Below, piece by piece: positions 24,187-34,000 of a stretch of DNA of 64,000 nt. A program made the position numbers and the translations under genes. The stretch lies in assembly GCA_013397115.1 (NCBI GenBank), contig VWZW01002585.1:829244-893243 (forward strand). The letters run 5' to 3'. The number at the start of each line of letters is the position of its first letter. Within the stretch, counting starts at the first letter, position 1. The notes below the pieces were generated by a model that searched no databases, had not been told where the DNA came from, and was given only the letters and a program-made list of their open reading frames with translations. The DNA is from Edolisoma coerulescens. Lineage: Eukaryota > Chordata > Aves > Passeriformes > Campephagidae.

Positions 24187-27100
24187 GTAAGTGGGGCTGG
24201 GATGCGTCCGTGTCCCCCGAGCTCCTGGGAGCCCCGGCCCGCGGCAGCGCTGCGCCCGCCGGCCCCGCGCCTCCAGCGCCGCGGAAAGGCACGGCCCGGC
24301 CCCTCCAGCACCGCGGACAGCGGCCGCCGCAAGGTCACTGCCGAGCGCCGCACGGGCCCTGCCAGCCTGGGCACCTTCCCTTCCCTTCCCTTCAGGGGCA
24401 AGGTGCACATGTCCAGCTGCTGCACCCAGGGACCACTTCCATCAGAGAGAGATGCCCCTCGTCTCCACTCCCGTTCTAGAAGAATAGTGTTTCTCTGCTT
24501 GTCTTCCAGATTAACATGTTCTTTTTTTTTTCCCCTCCCCATACCTTACAGCTGTCTCCCTTCCTGTGACAAATGACATGAATAAAGGCGACACTAAGGT
24601 AAGGATGAGCCTGTGGTGGAAGGGTCAAATGAAGAGAAAGGATGTGATGTTTCACCTCCACCTAGGTGGTTGGTTTTGAGCCGCTCCCATTGAAATACCG
24701 TGTTGAAAGTGCCAGGAATTTGCATGAGATCCCTAGAGCAGAATCCATATCTGCTGCCTTCCTAACAGAATTTACCCTTTGTGCATCCACTTCTGGGCAG
24801 CCAAGGAAGTCCCTCAGGATGCGACAGAGGGATTAGGCAGGCTTGTTTAGAGAGGAGATGGAGGCTGGGTATAACTCTCCCTAGTCCTCCTACTTTCAGC
24901 TTTTCAAAGCTCCCAACAGGAGCTGACTCAAGGGAGAGTGGGGGGAGATGTGATTCAGGAACTGTGTGTGTTTGGGGGTGTATACATGTGACTTTGTATG
25001 TGTGTGGTGTGCTACTTAAACATGCATGCTCCGGAAAAATAGGCAGCTGGTACTCTCAGCTTGCTAATCCATCCTCAGCTCCTGCTCAGCCTGTCTGAAT
25101 GGCTGTGAGCAGTGCAGGACTTGGCTGACCTCTCCAGCCCTCCTTTACACAGGCTTCTGTGCTCATATCTGTGTCACACCCTCCTACATTTATAGCTGCA
25201 CTTCACAAACGTGCACTCCCAATGGCCTTTTGGCACCTAAATGCTTGGATAGGGGATTTTGCCTGTGTTTGTCTACATCAGACACGATTCCCTGACCCCC
25301 CCTTCCTTCCCCATCTTTCAGATGAGCTGACCTATTGGCTGCCTAAATTAAAATTTCTTTGGAAATTCATGTCCATAAAGGAAACTCCAGCCTTTTTCTT
25401 TTTTACTTCTTGAACTGTTCCATGTTATGAAATCTTCTAGCCACATAATGCTTTTCCCCAGGCAGCAGCAGGGGAGGGCACACTGATGCCAGTCTCAGCT
25501 CTGTTGCAGGTTACCTCTAGGACGTGTGCCATGAGCAACGCCTCCCTGCTTCCTGTGAGACGTGCCTGGGCCTGGAGAGTGGTTGCTTTGTTAAGACTTT
25601 TAGCCTGCTTAGCCCTTCCTGGGGCTGAGCCATGACCTGTGAGACACTGGGTGCCTTCCTCAGGCTATGTGCTGCTGAGGAAGGGGACTCAGGGCAACTG
25701 TCCATGCCAAAGTGGGCATCTGATGGGACAATCCAGTAATCATATGATTTTCCTTGTGAGGTCTATTCCCCAACATATTCTATGAGTAAAAAAGGGCACT
25801 TTTGTGGCAGTGGGTGCAACTCTATAGAAATGCTTCCACCAAGGAAGAACTTTGCCAAGACTTCCCCCTTCCCTGGGTACTACACTGACATGCACTCTAG
25901 CTGAGAGCAAAATCAGCTTTCTTTTGAATTTGCTGCAATTGGAAGAAGCCATTATGGCTTTCGTGCCTTCACCCTCCTCTGAGACACAGCATTTCAGGGA
26001 AGGAAGTCCTGGTCCTATGGAACAGATCAGGGCAGGGATATCATCACATGAATACAGCAGTGAGCACTGCAGCTCTTCCTACACACCCTGCTCTCTGCCA
26101 CCAGCATTTGTGGGCGGCTCAGGGCTGTGTGATGGGTAGTCAGCTCCTGCAGGCCTTTCCTGGGCACCTCATCAGACTTTCCTTGCACCAAGGGCTTTCC
26201 ATAGGGAGCTGAACGAGACCAAAGCATTTACAATGTCTCTGGTGTTTGCCCACCCTTGTGCTTGAAGGACACTATTTCCCACTTACAACCACACATTTTA
26301 GGAAGACCTTAGCATAGCCGAGCTCAAATATGAAGAAGTCTGTCCTTGTAAGGGCACAATTCTTTGGAGATTTCTGTGTAGGGACATTGTGAGCTGCTCT
26401 TAAGGATCTAGTTACATGCTAGGGGTTAGATGATAGCTATGGTGAAATTCCAGTCTGAGTTTCTGCACTGGGTTAATTACATTCATTTGGAAAGGATCTC
26501 ATCCATTTCCTGATGCAGGCTGTTATTTCATGACCTTGTGAAGTCTCACTCTGCAAGACCTCCTCTAACAAAAAGACAAGGAGAGTGTTGTGGGATGACT
26601 GCACTCTTCATTTCTTTTCCTTACAAAGTTCCTCCACAGAGTTGAATGTATTTCTGTGGTGACTGATGTGTTTCTTTGTGCTCAGACAAAGACCTTAGAT
26701 CAGCTTAGAAGTCTGGAAAAAGCTTGAATAGAATATTTCATTGAATCAGATTCTTACTTCTCATGCTGGGAAAGTCTTTACTTCTGAAGCTGCATCAAGT
26801 ACTGCTGCAATAAGTGGGTCCAGAGGTTGGGAAACACAAGAGGGAAACATCAGAATCTGGTTTTTATTCTATTTAAAGATAGAGTGATTCAAAGTCATCT
26901 AAAATCAGTATTAATGGATTGCTTGTGATATAGGAGAATGATACCAGGGAAATTCCCCTGCTTTCTTTTTTTTTTTAGATCTTTTCTGTAACATTTTTAA
27001 TCCATCATGCAATTCCCTCAAAATGTGTTAGGAGTAGAGGAGTCCAGCACTTTATGGCTGTGATCTGCAAAAGCAGAATTCTCTCCTTAGGGTGAAAATT

Positions 27101-28025
27101 TGCCCATTCCAGCTGTCCAGTGAATATATCCAATTGCTTGAATGAACAGCATTGTGGATGACTGGGAACTGCTGACTTGTGTTTAATTTCTACTGCAGCC
27201 ACAGTGCTCTGCTCTCCTGAGAATGGTACATTGTGAGGGAGGTCAGGGCTCTCAGGGCTGCCTGCTGAAATCATCAGGAGAAAGAGGTTCAGTGAGTGAA
27301 TTTTTTGCCTCCAAGGCTTACTTGTATTCTTTTTTTTCAATTTAGCCTTTCTTTTTTTCCACAGGCAATTTCGAGCCCTGCATTCTTCCTAAATTGCTTT
27401 GTAAATAGTCATCCTTTTGAACTAAGCAGCCTGGTTTCTACACTACTAATCACCACCAGACTGTAGTGAATGCTTCTGTCCTGTGTGACCATTTGGGTCT
27501 GCCATGACCCCCCATTAGGGCTCCCGGTGGTGTGTCTTGGCATGGCAAGGATGCCTGCAATTTCAGTGCTGGTGGTAACTTAGATAAAGAATGCTCCTGG
27601 TTTTACGCCAAAGAAAAGGGCTGCTGGAAAGGGTGGGCCCAAAGTTCATCCTGTCTGAGAAGTTGTGTCAGAACTTCTTTGCTTTCAGATGACCTGTCAT
27701 CACTTAGAGCTCTTCCAGCCTATAACAGAGGGTTTGAACACTCAAAGCACAAGGTCAAACACTTCTCCAGTGTGTCTTGTCCTTTTCTAGGGCTTGATAG
27801 CAGTTTTTCTCATCTGTGTTTGAAAGTAGTTTGCCTCACCTCACCCTCCATGCCTGGCTTCAGTCTAACTATGGTGTCTTTCCCAGGGTTTGAAGAGCTT
27901 TTAAGATTTCAAGGTCATCTATTGAACAGCTATGACCACTTGTGCTCTCTACAACCTCGCACAGAGTCCTTTTATGAGATGCAGGTTGAGATATATTGAC
28001 TTGAAAGAGGATGATTTTGGATTTT

Positions 28026-28061
<36 letters not shown>

Positions 28062-31000
28062 ATATATCCAGATACCCTTTACTCTCCAGATGTGCCCAGA
28101 CTCTGGGATGGTCTGAAGCCATGCAATCCTCAGCTGAATTGTGTGTCATGTGGAAGAAGCTCTTTCCATTGTCATGTGTAATTTGCTCACTTCTCAGTTG
28201 CAGGAGGTACCTTCTGTTCCTGCATTAGAGAAAACAGGAACTGAACATTCAGTTCTGGCTTGACCAGGAAAGCAAGAAGATCTGTGTCATCATCTGCTGT
28301 GTTTTAGCCTTGGTAACATGTAGGAGCAAAAGACAAAAACCCAGTTCTTTAATTTGTATTTTTGTTTCTTTCTAGGTGATGAAGTGCATTGTAGAGGTCA
28401 TCTCTGATACTTTATCTAAGCCAAACCCCCTGCCGATCAGTGAGGAATGCCTAGAAACTCTCCGAGGAGGTACTGCCTCAGACTTAATGCTGGGTATCAG
28501 CAAAAGCAAGTCTGGCAGGCAGGGGCTGGTCCTGCCCTGACCAGCTGAGCCCTGGCCCCAGGACCCCTGTCAAGGGGTCCCTGACATGCTCACCTTCCTC
28601 TTCCACTGGGCTGCACTGGGCCCCAGGAGCAGGGATGGTGCCACTGCTTGTCCCAGGCCATGCCTCGTGCTGGCACTGTGGCCACGGGGCTGCTGGGGGA
28701 CATCAAACTGCCTGGTTTTCATAGGACCTTCCTGTCGTCTTAATCACATGGTTAGGAGATGTGAGAGCAAATCAGACCAAGAGAAAAAAAGAGCAAATGA
28801 AGGAGTGACATTTGGGGTTCTTTTTCATTTCCTGGGGTTGCGGGGAGGTTTTCTTTGACTACTTTCTATACTAAGTCTCCCCTATTGCAGATGAACGAAT
28901 TATTTCTATCCTTCGCCACCAAAACTTATTGAAGGAACTTCAGGAAATTGCTGCTCAAGGTACAGTGCCAGCGTATTTTTTTGGGAATATAACTTTAGGG
29001 AAGATTGTTTTCTTCTGTTGTAGTCCCTTATAGAGTTTTATTGCTTGTTTGGTTTTTGGTTTGTTTTTTTTATTTTATATTAATTTGAGATCATATAAAT
29101 ATGTCCTAGAAAATGTAGGTCCAAGATTTTCAGCAGAGATTGTGTTAGTGGGGACAGGAATTTTGTTTATAATAACTCCAATATGTATCTGATGATTTCA
29201 ATAGCTATCAATGTAACTTGGTGGTGATGTAGTCTATACATTTTGAGGTGGGAGAACTCTAAAAGGAAATATTGTAATTTAATTCAACAAATGATCACCA
29301 GCTCCCAAACTAGAATGAAAGGCAAGAAAACCTCCCCTGTTTGTGCAGCTGGAGTCTAGCACTAAACCCAGGTGTGGCAGCAGGGAAGCCCCACTGTGCA
29401 GTGAGTAAGACTTGCACCTAAAAGACATCAGTGAAAATGTTCTTGAGCTACTGCGTGTTTTTTGATGGCTTCCTTAACTTGAATGCAAGTTTCTTTGGTT
29501 TGGAGAGGCTGCTCACCACTGGTCAATGTGGGAGCAGGAGCACCATGGAGCTGTGCCAAGGGGTATTGAGGAGAAAAAGGGATATTCTCAGGTGCCCAGT
29601 TGCCCAGAGCTAATATGCAGATCCCAGGGAAGGCTACTTCAGAGCTAGTCCAGATCCCTCTGTCTGGGTGAGGCTGCAACAGGGCTCTCCCCAGGCTGCA
29701 GGGAGAGCACCTCCTGGCCTTCCCTTCTCCTTCTCCCTGGGGTAACCAGGGCAGCTGGGCACCCCAGAGAGACAATGACTAGGGCATCCCTGTGCTCTGC
29801 TCCTGTGTGGCAAGTCTGCCAGAGATGGCTGGAAGGCAGTGCCACCAAAATGCTTTCAGGGCAAGGAAGCCGCAGAGGCAACAGGGAGAAGGGAGAAGAA
29901 AATTCAGGAAGTCAGAATTGGGAAAGAGTCTCATGCAGCTCCCAAAGCCATATTTTAGTCACTACCCAAATGGTGGATGGGCCAGCTGGTCAGTGACCTC
30001 AGACAGACTCCATGGATGCTCTGGTGATCCCGAAGAAAGAAGCCTTGGACTCTTCAGTATGCTGGGATGCGGCTGCCAAGGCACACCAGGGATTTGAGGA
30101 GGAGCACTCAGGTATCAGACAGGCGGTGCCACTCTGCAGAGAGTCCATGAGAAGGGACTCGTTTCATGGAGGTGCACCTTGCTCCACTCTTTCCTTGGCC
30201 TGAGCCTCTCACACCGCTTAGTCCCAGGGTAAATGATATCTAATCTACAGATCACAGAGATTGGGGGTGGAACCATCTTGCAGACCATGGGAAAAGCAAA
30301 GGTGTTTATCTTGGTGTCCTCTGTGCTAGCTGCAGCTGGTTCTGCTCAGGCCGGAGAGCCCACACCATTCAGTTCTGGGCTAGAGAGGACTGGGCTGGCA
30401 GCACTGGCTCTTGCCCTTGCATTAAGGCATAGAAGCAGGGCATGAGCTGGGTTAGACGGGGCTTGTTTGGCTTGCAGATCCCATTGGGATGGGGCTGCCT
30501 GGCAAGTGCTGGTTGCCAGGACAGCTGCAGTCTGACCTCCAGCTCGTGCTGCCTTCAGACACCTCTCTCCAGGGTGTTATATTTTTCAAGCAGGCTCCGT
30601 AATCCCAGAGCTAAGGTGTGGGGCCTTGGAGCCCCAGAGTACCCCTGCAGTGGGAATGATTGCTGCTTCTTCCTCCCAGCACTCAGGGGAGAGGGGCTCC
30701 CACAACCAGGGTGGAGGACACAGGAGCTCTCAGTGCTCACCTCAACAGAGGTGCGTAGGCAGAATCTGGCAGGAGGCAATTTCTATCCTTCAGTACTCTG
30801 GACATGAAGTCTTTTGTTTGCCTCAGTGTGCTGCAGTTCAGCACCTCTTATTCTCTAGATCTCCATCAGTATTAGTTTTCCTGGCAACCCTGCTTCTCTA
30901 TTTAGAGACCATTTTCTTTCCTGCAGATGATGTTTTTGATTGTGGTTTTGTTACTGCAGTTGATTCACATATCCTCCAGTCTCACTCCTCTCAGCTCCCA

Positions 31001-34000
31001 GGTAGATTTTTCCACTGTAGGAAATATAAAGGGCACAGAACACATTTCCTACCTCTACTTTCTGAAACACAGGAGGGATTGTTTCTTTTCCCTACTTTTT
31101 GTTACTTGACACAGGTGCCAGTGAGAGAACTCAGCAGCAGAAGAAAAACAGCGGCTTTGAAGATGAACTTTCCGAAGTCCTTGAAAGTCAGAACGACAAG
31201 AACAAGCAGAGAGGTCAGTGTCAGCCTCCACCCCCGGGAAATCCAAGTCAGGCTGTAAACAAGGATCTTCTTTCTAACAGCCTTGATATGTCCATCTGCT
31301 TCTCTTTTAGGCATCTTCTTTGATGCTGCTGCTGAGACACACAAGCAACCTGGTGCTTGCTTTGTTCTTATTTACCAGCTCAAACACCATGTAGTTTCTG
31401 AGCTATAGTAACTGGTGATGGTCAAGTTACCAAACTGATACCGACTTTTCCACCCTGCTGCTGGCACTTTCACTCACTTATAACAGTTAAAATGAGTCAC
31501 AGCCAGGGAAATCGCACACTGAAAGACTCAGTGATACAGGCAAGGGTGATCTGGGTTTGTGCCTGTCACCCTTGTTTCCAGGCCTCTAAAATATTAAGTA
31601 ATGAGTCTCTGAAGGGAAAATTGAACTTGATAGACACACAGTGCACACACCCACACAAAACACCTACATCTTGGAAAGATCACCTTCAGCTGGGATTTCC
31701 CCTTGTCACTGTTTCTCTGGCCTTACAACAGACAGGCAGTTTAGCGGAAAGGAGGGGTTGGCCCCTTCCCTTTTCCTTCTCAGGAAGACACAATGCCAGT
31801 GTGGGGTGATGTGACTCCTTGTCCAGCAGCAGCTGGACCCCCACAGAGGGTCTCAAGCAGCTCTGGGGCACGTGGCTGGACCACAGCAGCACAGCACTGC
31901 TGTGACACCAGTCCAAAACTGCTTAGAGCAATGACGAGTGATACCCCAGGGGCAGCTGTTGCGGCCAAAATCCAGCAGGTAGGATGGTGGCACTGCATCT
32001 CCCTCCTGCCAAGACAGACCTAAAACTCTTGCTCTGGCAGTGTGGAGATGGAGGAAGTTGAAGTGAAGATGAAATGTGGCACATGGGCCATCCAGGCCCA
32101 CTGACAGTCTGGTGACACCAGCATGGTGTCACTGGTGGCCACCAGCCCTGTGTGACCAGCTCTTTGCATCCTCTCATCCCGGCACACTCCTCAGACCTCC
32201 TTGGGGCTGCACTTGCCTTTCCGTAACTCTCTGGCTTTTAAACCCCCATCTTTTCTTTTGCAAAGTGTTTTCTCTGGCTAATTATGTTAAAAGAGGCCAG
32301 TCTCCCTTGAGCAAGAGCAAATACTCAGCCCATATTAAGCTCCTGCTGAGTAGCTCCTTTGCAGAAGCAGAGACACCCCTCCTCCCTCCAGCACCCTGCG
32401 ATCAGGGCTGGCTGCCTCTTCAGCCTGCTGGGAGAAATAAGGATGTGATGTGAGTGCAGCACTCAGAGCAGGGAGAGCTGTGCGAGTGCTGTATTACACT
32501 CCTAAATAATTTCATTTTACATGCAGTCTGGTTTCATGCAGGGTGAGTTCGTGGCTGGCATCTCAAGAGATGGTGATGAGGACTGTGCTGCAGCAAAACA
32601 CTTCGGCATATGTTTGACTTCAACCTTGCTAGTCTCTCCAGGAGCACAGGCACCAGAAAGAGCACTGCCTTGCTTGAATGCAAACATATGCTGAAGTGAC
32701 TTGCAAAAGGATCCATGGGCTGGTTAAGCAGATTGCTGAGCAGGGCTGAAGCTCACTAAGAAATGCTTGGGCTTTGCTGGTTGTGATATGAGCTCTCAGC
32801 AGAGATGTTTCTTCTTGTTTCTCCCTCTGTGGATGCAGCAGGGGAGCACCCTGAAGAGGAGCAGCCCACAGGATCCCTGGCTGAGCTGGCAGCACAGAAG
32901 CCCCAGCAAAATGAAGACTCAAGAGAGGAGGGAAAAAACAGCCTGGAGGAGAGGGAGCCCAGGCCACGGGATACCAACCCTGTTGAGAAAGAGGATCAGG
33001 AGGAAGCTGAGAGCAATGACATCAGGGATACAGAGGATACCTATCGAAACAAGGTTTTGGACAACCACATTGGCAAAAATTTCAGCGAGGATGAGCAGCA
33101 GCAGCAAGGGGATGAAGAAGAGGAGCCCAGAGGCTCCAGGGACAGCCTGGAGCTTGAAGATGAGGGAGAAGAGCCATCGAGGCAGGGCCAGAAGCACAGC
33201 AAGGAGGTAGCAGGGGAGCGTGTGGAGCGGGAGGATGATGGAGATGAAGCTGCAGAGGAGGACCCCACTGAAGCAGAGAGGTCACTTGATTCAGCTGAGG
33301 AGGACGAGGAGGCTGAGGAGATGCGGGGATATGAGAGTACGTATCCCAGACTGCCCTGATACCTTCCTGGGGTGAGCTGAGAGCACTGAGACAGATGGGT
33401 TAGAGGCTTCAAAGCCAAAAACTTGAGGCAGGTGCTTACTGGGTTTACAGAAACACCCCTGCCAGCAGCCACCCAGACCCCACCACAAACACCTGACGTA
33501 CAGCAGGTAACATAGGCCCCGCAGCTGCCTCACTGCTCAGCTCTCATAGCTCCTGGAGGCAACTAATTCATCTTCCCTGAACTTCCTACAGGGTTTTTGA
33601 CTGCTGCCTTCAAGTCCCATTACTGACATGGCAACATGAGAGTGGGTGTTTCCAGAATCTTGGGAAAGTGGGCCTAAGTCAGGAAATACATCTGGCATCA
33701 CCACTGAAGGCTCAGGTTAACAGTTGTGTTCACTGCTTTGTTTAATGCTCTTTCAGATAACAATGATGAGCTGGGATTTGGAAAAGATGTGCGGAGCTCT
33801 GAAGAGGAGGAGGAAGAGGAGGAAGAGCAACCCCGGGCACTGAGAGGAGGAAGGCATCGCCTGGAAGATGAGGAGATGCAGGGAGAAGAGGACACCTTTC
33901 ACTCCAGGGATGCCAAAAGCGATGAGATGGAGGAGGAGTTCTCCAGGGAGTGGGAAGACACCAAGAGGTGGAATAAAATGGATGAGCTGGCCAAGCAGCT

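Larger units (their letters stand above)
23840..24380. other. CpG-rich island over the CHGA promoter, exon 1 and start of intron 1
   Basis: Base composition changes sharply to GC-rich with many CpG dinucleotides. Examples are GTGCGGCCGCTCC (a NotI site) near 23,855 and dense CG words from about 24,040 to 24,350. The flanking intergenic DNA is CpG-poor. The island covers the promoter, the 5' UTR, the signal-peptide exon and the first 200 bases of intron 1. It explains the long antisense open frame seen across it, because GC-rich DNA has few stops. Confidence 0.7.

Noticed and set aside
23754..24542. A 262-codon open frame on the - strand across the CHGA promoter and exon 1
   Set aside because: It lies in the CpG island where stops are rare, its composition is Arg/Gly/Ala/Pro-rich noise, and the + strand exon 1 and promoter explain the sequence.
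27532..27999. A 155-codon + strand open frame in CHGA intron 2
   Set aside because: It has no recognisable domain, no splice connection that keeps phase with CHGA, and lies in ordinary intron sequence.
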